Shown here: positions 54,223 through 63,530 of the stretch, in pieces
How positions within the stretch are numbered: position 1 is the stretch's first letter
Layout of the letters: every line of letters begins with the position of its first letter
From: Streptomyces viridochromogenes DSM 40736
GTDB lineage: Bacteria; Actinomycetota; Actinomycetes; Streptomycetales; Streptomycetaceae
Reading direction: 5' to 3'
DNA: 64,000 nucleotides
NCBI RefSeq assembly: GCF_000158955.1
Contig: NZ_GG657757.1
Location: 5,314,908-5,378,907 of the forward strand
Made by a program: the position numbers and the translations under genes
The notes under the pieces: model-generated
The model's database searches: none
Told to the model about the DNA's origin: nothing
What the model saw: only the letters and a program-made list of their open reading frames with translations

Positions 54223-55095
54223 CTACTCGTCGGCGGCGGCCGACGCCTGGGCCTCGCCGCGCCGGTGGATCTGTCGGAACGTGAACAGCTGAAGGTTGTC
54301 ACCCGTGGCGAACACGTCGGTGTCCTTCGTCGTCACGTCCTTGCCGTTGGTGAAGCCGGCGTTGGTGAAGTAGGCGTAGCGACCATAGGAGTTGCTGGTC
54401 GTGCGGCAGAACCCGGATTCGCAGAAGCCCTTCACCCCGCCGCCGGAGAGCGACTTCACGAAGCTCTTCTTGGTGGTCTGGCCCTTGGCCTTGGCGGCCT
54501 GCGCCTGGGTGTCGAAGACCGCCACGCCGACCGTCACCGCGATGCCGTCCCTGGAGTAGGTGACGCGTATCAGACGGGTGCAGTCGTTCGAGGTGAGGAT
54601 CTTGGGGAGGGTGCCTCCCGACGCCGAGGCGCAGTTCCTCGTGTCAGCGGTCGGGCCCTTCTTGTACACCGTGTCGCCCATGGTGAGCTGGGTGCCGGGG
54701 AAGAGGGTGTCCGGGCTGAGCGGGGCCGTGTCCTTCTTCGCGCTGGCGATGAAGTCCTTCGGGTCCAGCGGGGGAGGGGCACTGGTCGGGGCGAACGAGG
54801 GGGCCGAGGCGGACTCGCTCGGGATGTCGGCCGAGGGCACCTGGGAGGTCGGCTGGTTCGCCTGGTTGTCGCCGCCCGCCGAGACCACGGCCACCGCGAC
54901 CGCGGCGCCGATCGCGACGGTGGCGAGCGCGCCGCCGCCGACCAGCAGCAGCCGCCGTCGCTTGTTGCGGCTCTCGGACGCCTCGGCGAGCGCCGCCCAG
55001 TCAGGGGACTGGCCGCCCCCGCTGTTCCAGGGCTGCTGCGACTGCGGTTTCCAGGGATCCCACTGGGACTCAGGTCCCCCCTGCCCAAAGCTCAT
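54223..55095 (-). CDS. Membrane-anchored hypothetical protein
   Basis: 290 residues from ATG 55095 (MSFGQGGPESQWDPWKPQ); ATG 55104 adds three. Residues 1-45 are glutamine/serine-rich cytosolic, 48-70 one membrane helix (RRRLLLVGGGALATVAIGAAVAVAVV), then a proline/serine linker and an extracellular domain with cysteines in TRNCASASG, SNDCTRL and CESGFCRTT. Commonly linked to truA in Streptomyces. Function unknown. Confidence 0.75.
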   Translation of the reverse strand: MSFGQGGPESQWDPWKPQSQQPWNSGGGQSPDWAALAEASESRNKRRRLLLVGGGALATVAIGAAVAVAVVSAGGDNQANQPTSQVPSADIPSESASAPSFAPTSAPPPLDPKDFIASAKKDTAPLSPDTLFPGTQLTMGDTVYKKGPTADTRNCASASGGTLPKILTSNDCTRLIRVTYSRDGIAVTVGVAVFDTQAQAAKAKGQTTKKSFVKSLSGGGVKGFCESGFCRTTSNSYGRYAYFTNAGFTNGKDVTTKDTDVFATGDNLQLFTFRQIHRRGEAQASAAADE

Positions 55096-55169
55096 GGGGC
55101 GCATCTTAGACGGGACATGGGGTGTGCTGGTCCGCCTGGATCGGCCCCGGAGCCCCTAGCGTTCCTCCC

Positions 55170-55514
55170 ATGCGGACGGGCAAAGGCGACATCTCCGGGT
55201 GGTTGGGGCGACTCGTGAGCCGGTGTCTGCCGGTGGCGTGCGTGGTGGCCCGGGCACTGGTGGTCGTGGGGCTGGTGGTGTGTCTGTGGTCATGGCCGTC
55301 GGTCGGTCTCACTGTCGCCGCCGGGGCGCTGCGGGCCTACCGCCGTCCGCGCGGTGGCCGCCGGTCCGTGCTGCGGTTGTGCGCCGGGGTGGTCGTCGAC
55401 GTGCTGCTCTCCTCGGTGTTTCCGTATGTGCGGCCTGTCCGGCGGCGGACGCTGCGGAGGGCCGTGACGCTCTGTGCCGCCCTGTGCGTGTCCGTGGCCG
55501 GCCGTCGGCGGTGA
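55170..55514 (+). CDS. Small basic membrane protein, hypothetical
   Basis: 114 residues from ATG 55170 (MRTGKGDISGWLGRLVSR). A hydrophobic helix at about residues 19-45, then arginine-rich segments and a second apolar stretch near 68-82. No family recognised. It sits between the anchored protein and rplM. Confidence 0.5.
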   Translation: MRTGKGDISGWLGRLVSRCLPVACVVARALVVVGLVVCLWSWPSVGLTVAAGALRAYRRPRGGRRSVLRLCAGVVVDVLLSSVFPYVRPVRRRTLRRAVTLCAALCVSVAGRRR

Positions 55515-55522
55515 CCCGCGTT

Positions 55523-55551
55523 TTGACCCTTGTGCTGAGCCCCGGTATTCT
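55523..55551 (+). promoter_or_regulatory. rplM-rpsI promoter
   Basis: TTGACC (55523-55528) and TATTCT (55546-55551), spacer 17, about 180 bases before rplM. Confidence 0.75.
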
Positions 55552-55730
55552 GCTTGTTCGTTGTGTATTGGCTTGCTCATTCTCACGGGACGGGCCCTTA
55601 CACCGGTCCACCGGGCCGATGACCAGCGACCCCACGTACGCGGTATGCGTCGCCGCAGTGCGGTCCAGGCTGTCGTGATCGTTTCGGTGACCAGTTATGG
55701 ACCATTCACTCGAAGCGAAGGCTACGAACC

Positions 55731-56174
55731 GTGCGTACGTACAGCCCCAAGCCCGGCGATGTGACGCGCCAGTGGCACGTCATCGACGCTCAGGACGTCG
55801 TCCTGGGTCGTCTCGCCACCACCGCAGCGACCCTTCTCCGGGGCAAGCACAAGCCGATCTACGCCCCCCACGTCGACGCTGGTGACTTCGTCATCATCAT
55901 CAACGCGGACAAGGTGCACCTCTCCGGCAACAAGCGGACCCAGAAGATGGCGTACCGCCACTCCGGCTACCCGGGTGGTCTGCGCTCCGTCCGTTACGAC
56001 GAGCTGCTGGACAAGAACCCCGAGAAGGCCGTCGAGAAGGCCGTCAAGGGCATGCTCCCCAAGAACTCCCTGGGCCGTCAGATGCTCTCGAAGCTGAAGG
56101 TCTACAAGGGTGACCAGCACCCGCACGGCGCGCAGCAGCCGCAGCCGTACGAGATCACCCAGGTCGCGCAGTAA
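55731..56174 (+). CDS. rplM: 50S ribosomal protein L13
   Basis: Early 23S rRNA binder. It has 147 residues from GTG 55731: MRTYSPKPGDVTRQWHVIDAQD, APHVDAGDFVIIINADKV and GMLPKNSLGRQMLSKLKVYKG. Strong GAAGGC site. Confidence 0.97.
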   Translation: MRTYSPKPGDVTRQWHVIDAQDVVLGRLATTAATLLRGKHKPIYAPHVDAGDFVIIINADKVHLSGNKRTQKMAYRHSGYPGGLRSVRYDELLDKNPEKAVEKAVKGMLPKNSLGRQMLSKLKVYKGDQHPHGAQQPQPYEITQVAQ

Positions 56175-56216
56175 GTCCGGCCACCCCCTAAGACTGAACA
56201 GAATCTGAGGAGAATC

Positions 56217-56729
56217 GTGGCCGAGACCACTGCCGAGCAGCCGCTCGAAGAGCTTGACATCGACAGCTACACCACGGAGTCGGACGTCCCCGTCGAGGGC
56301 GAGTACACCTCCGAGTCCATGGCCTCCCGCTTCGGCGAGCCCCAGCCGGCCGCCGGCCTGGGCCGTCGCAAGAACGCCATCGCCCGTGTCCGGATCGTCC
56401 CGGGCACCGGCAAGTGGAAGATCAACGGTCGCACCCTCGAGGACTACTTCCCGAACAAGGTGCACCAGCAGGAAGTCAACGAGCCCTTCAAGGTGCTCGA
56501 GCTCGACGACCGCTACGACGTCGTCGCCCGCATCTCCGGTGGCGGTGTCTCCGGTCAGGCCGGTGCGCTCCGTCTCGGTGTCGCCCGTGCGCTGAACGAG
56601 GCGGACGTCGACAACAACCGCGGCCCGCTGAAGAAGGCCGGCTTCCTCAAGCGCGACGACCGTGCGGTCGAGCGCAAGAAGGCCGGTCTGAAGAAGGCCC
56701 GCAAGGCCCCGCAGTACAGCAAGCGCTAA
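56217..56729 (+). CDS. rpsI: 30S ribosomal protein S9
   Basis: Its C-terminal tail reaches the P site. It has 170 residues from GTG 56217. An acidic extension of about 45 residues precedes GRRKNAIARVRIVPGTGKWKINGR; the tail ends KKARKAPQYSKR. Co-transcribed with rplM. Confidence 0.97.
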   Translation: MAETTAEQPLEELDIDSYTTESDVPVEGEYTSESMASRFGEPQPAAGLGRRKNAIARVRIVPGTGKWKINGRTLEDYFPNKVHQQEVNEPFKVLELDDRYDVVARISGGGVSGQAGALRLGVARALNEADVDNNRGPLKKAGFLKRDDRAVERKKAGLKKARKAPQYSKR

Positions 56730-56766
56730 TCGCGTCGCCCGTCCTTGCGACTGGCTTCGCAACGAT

Positions 56767-56802
56767 CGCCCCGGCGGCACGGACTGTGCCGCCGGGGCGG
56801 TT
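56767..56802 (+). terminator. Terminator after rpsI
   Basis: CGCCCCGGCGGCAC (56767-56780) pairs with GTGCCGCCGGGGCG (56786-56799) around GGACT, then GTTCGTTT. Confidence 0.88.
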
Positions 56803-56892
56803 CGTTTACACAACCCCTACAGGTCCCTGACAGTCTCAGGGCATGTACTTGGGGAGTGAGCCGCACTCTCTTCAGCAATTCGGAGGACCACA

Positions 56893-58251
56893 GTGGGACG
56901 ACTCTTCGGCACGGACGGTGTGCGCGGTGTGGCCAACGCGGACCTGACGGCGGAGATGGCGCTGGGCCTCTCCGTCGCCGCGGCGCACGTACTGGCCGAG
57001 GCGGGCACCTTCGAGGGGCACCGGCCGACCGCGGTCGTCGGGCGTGACCCGCGCGCGTCCGGGGAGTTCCTGGAGGCCGCCGTGGTCGCGGGCCTCGCCA
57101 GCGCCGGCGTGGACGTCCTGCGGGTCGGCGTGCTGCCGACGCCCGCGGTGGCGTACCTGACCGGCTCGCTCGGAGCCGACCTCGGTGTGATGCTCTCCGC
57201 GAGCCACAACGCCATGCCCGACAACGGCATCAAGTTCTTCGCCCGCGGTGGGCACAAGCTCGCCGACGAGCTGGAGGACCGGATCGAGTCCGTCTACGAG
57301 GAGCACCGCACCGGTGCCCCGTGGGACCGGCCGACCGGCGCCGGCGTGGGCCGCGTGCGGGAGTACGACGAGGGCTTCGACCGCTACGTCGAGCATCTGC
57401 TGGGTGTGCTGCCGAACCGGCTCGACGGGCTGAAGGTCGTCCTCGACGAGGCGCACGGCGCCGCCGCCCGGGTCTCGCCGGAGGCGTTCCAGCGGGCCGG
57501 GGCCGACGTCGTCACGATCGGCGCGGAGCCGGACGGGCTCAACATCAACGACGGCTGCGGCTCGACCCACCTGGACAAGATCAAGGCCGCCGTCGCCGAG
57601 CACGGCGCCGACCTGGGCATCGCGCACGACGGGGACGCCGACCGGTGTCTCGCCGTCGACCACACCGGCGCGGAGGTGGACGGCGACCAGATCCTCGCCG
57701 TGCTCGCGCTGGCGATGCGGGAACGCTCCGCGCTGCGGGCCGACACGGTCGTGGCCACCGTGATGTCCAACCTCGGGTTCAAGCTCGCCATGGAGCGCGA
57801 GGGCATCCGGCTCGTGCAGACGGCGGTGGGTGACCGGTACGTGCTGGAGGAGATGAAGGAGCACGGGTTCGCCCTCGGGGGCGAGCAGTCCGGGCACGTG
57901 ATCATCCTCGACCACGCGACGACCGGGGATGGGACGCTGACGGGGCTGATGCTGGCGGCTCGGGTCGCCGGGACCGGGCGTTCGCTGCGGGAGCTGGCCT
58001 CTGTCATGGAGCGGCTGCCGCAGGTGCTGATCAACGTGCCGGACGTGGACAGGTCCCGGGTGGGGACGTCCTCGGAGCTGGCGTCTGCTGTCGCTGACGC
58101 GGAGCGGGAGCTCGGAGCCACCGGGCGGGTGCTGCTTCGGCCCTCCGGGACCGAGCCGTTGGTGCGGGTGATGGTGGAGGCGGCTGATATCGAGCAGGCT
58201 CGGTCTGTGGCTGGGCGGTTGGCTGATGTCGTGAAGTCCGCGTTGGGGTAG
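56893..58251 (+). CDS. glmM: Phosphoglucosamine mutase
   Basis: Interconverts glucosamine-6- and -1-phosphate for peptidoglycan precursors. It has 452 residues from GTG 56893 (MGRLFGTDGVRGVANADLT). Catalytic serine in MLSASHNAMPDNGIKFF; metal loop DGDADRCLAVD; sugar-binding GGEQSGHVI and phosphate-binding RPSGTEPLVRVMVEA. Separate transcript after the rpsI terminator. Confidence 0.97.
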   Translation: MGRLFGTDGVRGVANADLTAEMALGLSVAAAHVLAEAGTFEGHRPTAVVGRDPRASGEFLEAAVVAGLASAGVDVLRVGVLPTPAVAYLTGSLGADLGVMLSASHNAMPDNGIKFFARGGHKLADELEDRIESVYEEHRTGAPWDRPTGAGVGRVREYDEGFDRYVEHLLGVLPNRLDGLKVVLDEAHGAAARVSPEAFQRAGADVVTIGAEPDGLNINDGCGSTHLDKIKAAVAEHGADLGIAHDGDADRCLAVDHTGAEVDGDQILAVLALAMRERSALRADTVVATVMSNLGFKLAMEREGIRLVQTAVGDRYVLEEMKEHGFALGGEQSGHVIILDHATTGDGTLTGLMLAARVAGTGRSLRELASVMERLPQVLINVPDVDRSRVGTSSELASAVADAERELGATGRVLLRPSGTEPLVRVMVEAADIEQARSVAGRLADVVKSALG

Positions 58252-58309
58252 GTGGCCTGTGCGGGGGTGGGGTGGGGGCTGCTGTTCGTTGCGGACTGAC
58301 GGTTGTGTG

Positions 58310-58410
58310 TGGCTTGTCGCGCAGTTCCCCGCGCCCCTACGGGCGTGGCTTGTCGCGCCCACGCGGCGGAGCCGCATATCAGCAGAGCCCCGCGCCCCTG
58401 GGGACGCTGC
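58310..58410. repeat. Dispersed intergenic repeat, composite copy 4
   Basis: Contains both blocks: TCGCGCAGTTCCCCGCGCCCC and CGCGCCCACGCGGCGGAGCCGCATATC, then CCCCGCGCCCCT. No gene in the glmM to DUF389 gap. Confidence 0.7.
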
Positions 58411-58412
58411 CC

Positions 58413-59360
58413 CTAGAGGACGTTCGCCCGTTTCCGTTGTTTGGACCAGAGCCATTTCTGGGTCAGCAGTGTTGCTGTGCCGGCGATGGTGATGGCCAGC
58501 AGGTTCAGCAGGAGCTGTTCCGTGGAACCCCAGGTCTGCTTCGTGTCGCCGTAGCTGAGGGCTACGGCGGCGTTCGCGGCGGCTGGGACCGTGGTGACCG
58601 AGATGGCCACTCCCACCAGGGCGCCGGACTTGGCCGAGGTCAGGGAGAGCGTGCCGGCGATTCCGGCCAGGACCGCCACGACGAAGGAGAACCAGTCGGG
58701 GGCGTAGATGAAGCCCGTGTTGGGGCGGTCGGCCTTGAGCTGTTGCTCGCTGAACAGGTCGACCGCGTCCATGAAGAGGCTGAAGCCGACGGTCAGCGTC
58801 ATGGCCACCGCGAAGCCGACCAGCAGGGCGTTCGTCGAGCGCAGGGCCAGCCGGGGGCGGCGCTGGACGATCGCGGTGCAGATGCCGGCGAGAGGGCCGA
58901 ACTCCGGGCCCACCGCCATGGCGCCCACGATCAGGATCGCGTTGTCCAGCACCACACCGCACGCCGCGATCATCGTGGCGAGCGTGAGGAACGCGAGGTA
59001 GGTGACCGAGAGGGTCGACTCCTCGTGCGTCGCGTCGCTCAGGTGCTCCCACAGGACCGCGTCCGCGCCCTCACCGGGCGCGTCGGCCTCGGCCTTCTCG
59101 GCCCGGTCGGACAGTGACAGGTCGATGGTCTCGACGGCGATCGAGCCGCTGGTGTCGATGCCCAGCTCCCGCAGACCGGCGAGCAGTTCGTCGCCCGCCT
59201 CCCGTGCCACGTCGCACATGACGACGTCCCCGGCGGGGTTGCGGGCGGCGTCCGGGAGTACGACGAGGTGGGTGGCGCCGACCGTCTTCTCGATCAGCAG
59301 CACCACTTCGTCCGTCTTCTCGGACGGTGTGATCAGGCGCAGATGGAGCATGGCGACCAT
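58413..59360 (-). CDS. DUF389 membrane protein
   Basis: 315 residues. The N-terminal soluble part (MLHLRLITPSEKTDEVVLLIE...) precedes six or so membrane helices from about residue 122: YLAFLTLATMIAACGVVLDNAILIVGAMAVGPEFGPL (in part) is the DUF389 mark. ATG 59360 has AAGGCAGG nearby; ATG 59351 is an alternative. Homologues are putative hydrophobic transport or stress proteins of unknown substrate. Confidence 0.85.
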   Translation of the reverse strand: MVAMLHLRLITPSEKTDEVVLLIEKTVGATHLVVLPDAARNPAGDVVMCDVAREAGDELLAGLRELGIDTSGSIAVETIDLSLSDRAEKAEADAPGEGADAVLWEHLSDATHEESTLSVTYLAFLTLATMIAACGVVLDNAILIVGAMAVGPEFGPLAGICTAIVQRRPRLALRSTNALLVGFAVAMTLTVGFSLFMDAVDLFSEQQLKADRPNTGFIYAPDWFSFVVAVLAGIAGTLSLTSAKSGALVGVAISVTTVPAAANAAVALSYGDTKQTWGSTEQLLLNLLAITIAGTATLLTQKWLWSKQRKRANVL

Positions 59361-59383
59361 CTAACCTGCCTTTTCCCCGGGCG

Positions 59384-60373
59384 TCATAGCTTGCGCAGGC
59401 TGAGCCGCTGCACCTTGTGGTCCGGGCCCTTGCGCAGGACGAGGGTGGCGCGGCCGCGGGTCGGGGCGATGTTCTCGACCAGGTTGGGCCGGTTGATCGT
59501 GCGCCACATGGTCCGGGCGTAGTCGAGGGCCTCCTCCTCCGAGACCTGGGTGTACTTGCGGAAGTACGAGGACGGGTTCTGGAAGGCGGTCGCGCGCAGC
59601 TTGCGGAAGCGGTTGAGGTACCAGCGCTCGACGTCCTCGACCCGGGCGTCGACGTACACGCTGAAGTCGAAGTAGTCGGCGAGGCCCACCCTGGTGCGGC
59701 CGTCCTTGCCGGGCAGGGCGGGCTGGAGGACGTTCAGGCCCTCGACGATCAGGATGTCGGGGCGGCGGACCGTGAGCCTCCTGTCCGGGACGATGTCGTA
59801 GATCAGGTGGGAGTAGACGGGCGCGGTGACCTCGTCCTTGCCGGCCTTGATGTCGGCGACGAAGCGGGTCAGCGCGCGGCGGTCGTAGGACTCGGGGAAC
59901 CCCTTGCGGGACATCAGTCCGCGGGCCTGGAGCTCCTTGGTGGGGAGCAGGAAGCCGTCGGTGGTGACCAGCTCGACGCGCGGGTGTTCCGGCCAGCGTG
60001 AGAGCAGGGCCTGGAGGAGGCGGGCGACCGTGGACTTGCCGACCGCGACCGAGCCGGCGACTCCTATGACGAACGGGGTGCCGGACTGGGAGCCCTGCTC
60101 GCCCAGGAAGGTGTTGAGTGCGCCTCTGAGGCCGTCGGTGGCACCGACGTAGAGGTTGAGGAGCCGGGACAGCGGCAGGTAGATGTCGCGCACCTCGTCG
60201 AGGTCGATGACGTCGCCGAGGCCGCGCAGCTTCTCGACCTCCTCGGCCGTCAGAGGCAGCGGCGTCTTGTCACGCAGCGCGCTCCACTCGGCGCGGGTGA
60301 GGTCGACGTAGGGAGTCGCCTCCGGCCGCTGCCGGTGGGCGCTCCGGGGTATCGAGGAGACCGGAGAGATCAC
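59384..60373 (-). CDS. coaA: Pantothenate kinase, type I
   Basis: First step of coenzyme A synthesis. It has 329 residues from GTG 60373. P-loop GVAGSVAVGKST near residue 103; TTDGFLLPTKELQARGLMSRKGFPESYD, VEGLNVLQ and DARVEDVERWYLNRF are standard. Feedback by CoA is known for this type. Confidence 0.97.
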   Translation of the reverse strand: MISPVSSIPRSAHRQRPEATPYVDLTRAEWSALRDKTPLPLTAEEVEKLRGLGDVIDLDEVRDIYLPLSRLLNLYVGATDGLRGALNTFLGEQGSQSGTPFVIGVAGSVAVGKSTVARLLQALLSRWPEHPRVELVTTDGFLLPTKELQARGLMSRKGFPESYDRRALTRFVADIKAGKDEVTAPVYSHLIYDIVPDRRLTVRRPDILIVEGLNVLQPALPGKDGRTRVGLADYFDFSVYVDARVEDVERWYLNRFRKLRATAFQNPSSYFRKYTQVSEEEALDYARTMWRTINRPNLVENIAPTRGRATLVLRKGPDHKVQRLSLRKL

Positions 60374-60546
60374 AGTCCATTGTTACGGGCGTACGAACGG
60401 ACTGTGAGGTGGGATCCGTCACGCAGGGTCTTCGGGCCTTCCCATCTGGGAGAAAAGTGGCCAAGGGGAGGAATGTCAGTGGTGTGCGTCACAGTTGTGG
60501 GAGAGGTGGGCCCAGGCCGGGGTTCACGAACGCCGAGGGGTGACCC

Positions 60547-61572
60547 ATGACGTATGCGATAGAGGCGGAAGGTCTGGTCAAACGGTTCAAGGAGACGGAG
60601 GCGCTGGCCGGCGTCGATCTGGCGGCCCGCAAAGGCACGGTGCTCGGGCTGCTGGGGCCCAACGGTGCGGGGAAGACGACCGCGGTGCGGATCTTCGCGA
60701 CGCTGCTGCGGCCCGACGGGGGCAGGGCCCGCGTGGCCGGCCACGACGTGATCCGGGAGGCCGGGGTGGTGCGGGCCATGGTCGGGCTGACCGGCCAGTA
60801 CGCGGCGGTCGACGAGAACCTGACCGGCATGGAGAATCTGCTGCTCATCGGCCGGCTGCTGGGGCTGCCGAGGCGGGAGGCGAAGGCGCGGGCGGGCGAG
60901 CTGCTGGAGCGGTTCCAGCTCACGGACGCGGCCGGGCGGGCCGCGAAGACCTTCTCGGGGGGTATGCGCCGGCGCCTGGACCTCGCGGCCAGCCTGGTGG
61001 GGCGGCCCAGCATCCTCTTCCTCGACGAGCCGACCACCGGCCTCGATCCGCATAGCCGCGGTGAGCTGTGGGACCTGCTGCGCGGACTGGTCGCGGACGG
61101 TGCGACCGCCCTGCTGACCACGCAGTACCTGAACGAGGCCGATGTGCTCGCGGACGACATCGTGGTGATCGACAAGGGGCGGGTGATCGCCGAGGGCACC
61201 CCGGACCGGCTGAAGGCCCAGGTCGGCGGCCAGGTGCTGGAGCTCCGGCCGATCCTCGGGCAGGACCTCGCGCGGGCGCACGCGCTGGTGGCCGGGGCCG
61301 CCGGTGCAAAGGCCCGGATCGAGGGCGAGATGATCACGGCGCCCGTGAAGGACCCCGAGCTGATGCCGGCCGTCGTACGGGCGCTGGACCGGGAGGGGAT
61401 CGCGGTGGGTGAGCTGGCCCTGCGCCGCTCCTCGCTCGACGAGGTCTTCCTCGCCCTGACCGGCCACCGTGCCGAGCCGGGAGAGGCCGGCGAGGCGGGC
61501 GAGCCGGGGGAGGACGGCGACGGGGCCGTCCGGGAGGGCGACGGGCTGGAGAGGGCGGTGAGCCGGTCATGA
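60547..61572 (+). CDS. ABC transporter ATP-binding protein (DrrA-like)
   Basis: 341 residues. Walker A GPNGAGKTT, signature FSGGMRRRLDLA, Walker B LFLDEPTTGLDPHSR, and the C-terminal domain with SSLDEVFLALTGH typical of DrrA exporters of anthracycline-like or other drugs. A glycine/glutamate-rich tail (GEAGEAGEPGEDGDG) is added. It overlaps the permease start by four bases. Substrate unknown. Confidence 0.92.
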   Translation: MTYAIEAEGLVKRFKETEALAGVDLAARKGTVLGLLGPNGAGKTTAVRIFATLLRPDGGRARVAGHDVIREAGVVRAMVGLTGQYAAVDENLTGMENLLLIGRLLGLPRREAKARAGELLERFQLTDAAGRAAKTFSGGMRRRLDLAASLVGRPSILFLDEPTTGLDPHSRGELWDLLRGLVADGATALLTTQYLNEADVLADDIVVIDKGRVIAEGTPDRLKAQVGGQVLELRPILGQDLARAHALVAGAAGAKARIEGEMITAPVKDPELMPAVVRALDREGIAVGELALRRSSLDEVFLALTGHRAEPGEAGEAGEPGEDGDGAVREGDGLERAVSRS

Positions 61573-62384
61573 CCGCGGCCACCACCACCATCACCGCGCC
61601 GGTCAGCGCGTCGGGGCGGGTGCCGCCCCTCGCGGCGCTGCGGCAGACGTTCACGATGGCCTGGCGCAGCCTGGTCGCCGTCAAGCACAACCCGCTCGAA
61701 CTGGTCGACTACAGCATCACGCCGATCATGTTCGTGTTCCTGTTCACCTACGTGCTGGGCGGGCAGATGGCCGGATCGCCCGAGGCGTACCTGAAGTACG
61801 CGTTGCCCGGGATCATCGTGCAGAACACGCTGTTCATGACCATGTACACGGCGATGGCGCTCAACACCGACCTCACCAAGGGCGTCTTCGACCGGCTGCG
61901 CAGCCTGCCCGTCGCGCGCTCCGCCCCGCTCATCGGGCGCATCACCGCCGACCTCGCGAAGCACGTCTGGGCGATGCTGCTGATGATCGGCCTCGGACTG
62001 GCGCTCGGCTTCCGCATCACGGGCGGGTTCGGGGGGTTCCTGCTCGGCGCGCTGCTGGTGGTGGTGTTCGCCGCGGCCGTGTCGTGGAGCGCGGTGCTGA
62101 TCGGGATGCTGGCCGGCGACGCGGAGAAGGTGCAGGCGTTCGCCTTCACCATCATCTTCCCGATCACCTTCACGAGCAGCGCGTTCGTCGTGGTCGACAC
62201 CATGCCGGGCTGGCTCCAGGCGTGGAGCGACATCAACCCGGTCACCCATCTGTCCGACGCGTTCCGGGGGTTGCTGCTGGGCGGGGCGGTGGCGGAGCCG
62301 GTGATGTGGTCGTTGGTGTGGGCTGCGGGGATCGCGGTGGTGTTCTATCCGTTGGCCATGCGGGCTTATCGGGCGAAGGTGTGA
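61569..62384 (+). CDS. ABC-2 type permease (DrrB-like)
   Basis: 271 residues with six membrane helices: DYSITPIMFVFLFTYVLGGQMA, YLKYALPGIIVQNTLFMTMYT, then FDRLRSLPVARSAPLIGRI and later helices. Partner of the upstream ATPase. Start ATG 61569 in an ATGA overlap. Confidence 0.92.
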   Translation: MTAATTTITAPVSASGRVPPLAALRQTFTMAWRSLVAVKHNPLELVDYSITPIMFVFLFTYVLGGQMAGSPEAYLKYALPGIIVQNTLFMTMYTAMALNTDLTKGVFDRLRSLPVARSAPLIGRITADLAKHVWAMLLMIGLGLALGFRITGGFGGFLLGALLVVVFAAAVSWSAVLIGMLAGDAEKVQAFAFTIIFPITFTSSAFVVVDTMPGWLQAWSDINPVTHLSDAFRGLLLGGAVAEPVMWSLVWAAGIAVVFYPLAMRAYRAKV

Positions 62385-62393
62385 CGCGCGCGC

Positions 62394-63435
62394 TCAGTCC
62401 AGGTCGGACATGTCGAGGACGAAGCGATAGCGGACGTCGTTGCGTCGGAGGCGGTCGAGGGCCTCGTTCACTCGCGTCGAGGGGAGCAGTTCGATGTCCG
62501 CGGTGATGCCGTGCTCGCCGCAGTACTCCAGCATGGCGGCCGTGGCGAGCCTGCCGCCGCTGCCTGCGGAGCTGAGCTTCTTGCGTCCCACGAGCAGGTC
62601 GGTGGTCTCCACGGTGACGGGGCCGAGGTGTCCGAGGTGGCTGAGCGTCCCGTCCATGGCGACCAGGCGCAGGTAGGGGCCGAGGTCGTGCGGGGCGGAG
62701 ATGGTGTCGATGACGACGTCGAACCGGTCGCGGGCGTCAGCCATCTGTTCCGGGGCCGTGGAGACGATGAGACCTTGGGCTCCGAGCTCTCGGGCATCGC
62801 CGGCCTTGCCGGGTGAGCGGCTGATGACCGACGTGTCGGCGCCGAGCGACACGGCCATCTTGACCGCGAGGTGGCCCAGGCCGCCCAGTCCTGCCACCGC
62901 GACGCGGCTCCGGCCCCACCCCGAGGGCCTGCAACGGTTCCCAGACGGTGACCCCGGCGCAGAGCAGCGGAGCGGCGGCGGCCGGATCCAGACCGGGCGG
63001 AAGAGGGTAGGCGAAACGGTCGCGGACGACGTACTCGCGGGAGTAGCCCCCGAGGGTGGTCGATCCGTCGTGCCGGTCGGTGCCGTCGTAGGTCAGGGTC
63101 GGGAAGGCGTGGCAGAAGTTCTCCTGGCCTACCCGGCACATGGCGCACTCGCCGCAGGAGTCGACGATGTTGCCGACTGCGACCGGATCGCCGACGGTGA
63201 AGCCGGTGACCGCGGGGCCGGTCTCGGTCACCACGCCCGTGAACTCGTGTCCGGGTGTCAACGGCGGGCCTGCTTCGCCGTCCCGGCCGCTGACGGCGTG
63301 CAGATCGGTGTGGCAGACGCCGCAGTAGTCCACCCGGACCGCGAGGTCGTCGGGGCGCAGGTCGCGGCGTTCCAGTGGCGTCCGGCGCAGCGTCGACGAC
63401 GGACCTTCCACCTGCCAGCCGACGGTGTTCCTCAT
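62394..63435 (-). pseudogene. Zinc-dependent alcohol dehydrogenase, frameshifted
   Basis: Reading from ATG 63435 (MRNTVGWQVEGPSS): CGVCHTDLHAV with the catalytic zinc Cys, PGHEFTGVVTETG, structural zinc CGECAMCRVGQENFC, and LLCAGVTVWEPLQALGVG. Here the frame breaks; the NAD-binding part AVAGLGGLGHLAVKMAVSLGAD continues one frame over down to 62394. Removing one G from the GGGG run at 62914-62917 gives a 346-residue cinnamyl-alcohol-dehydrogenase-type protein. It could be a real disabling mutation or an assembly error. Divergent from a TetR gene, probably its regulator. Confidence 0.85.
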
Positions 63436-63447
63436 GATGCCTCCAAG

Positions 63448-63467
63448 TAGACAGACTGGTTGGTCTA
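63448..63467. promoter_or_regulatory. Likely TetR operator
   Basis: TAGACAGACTGGTTGGTCTA, with arms TAGAC and GTCTA, lies 13 bases before the alcohol dehydrogenase ATG and 64 before the TetR start. Fits a divergent operator. Confidence 0.6.
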
Positions 63468-63530
63468 TTTCAGCGTAGGGCATCCGGCCCGTCAGGGAAA
63501 CCAACTGTTCTGTTTGGTACCGTGCGGCCC

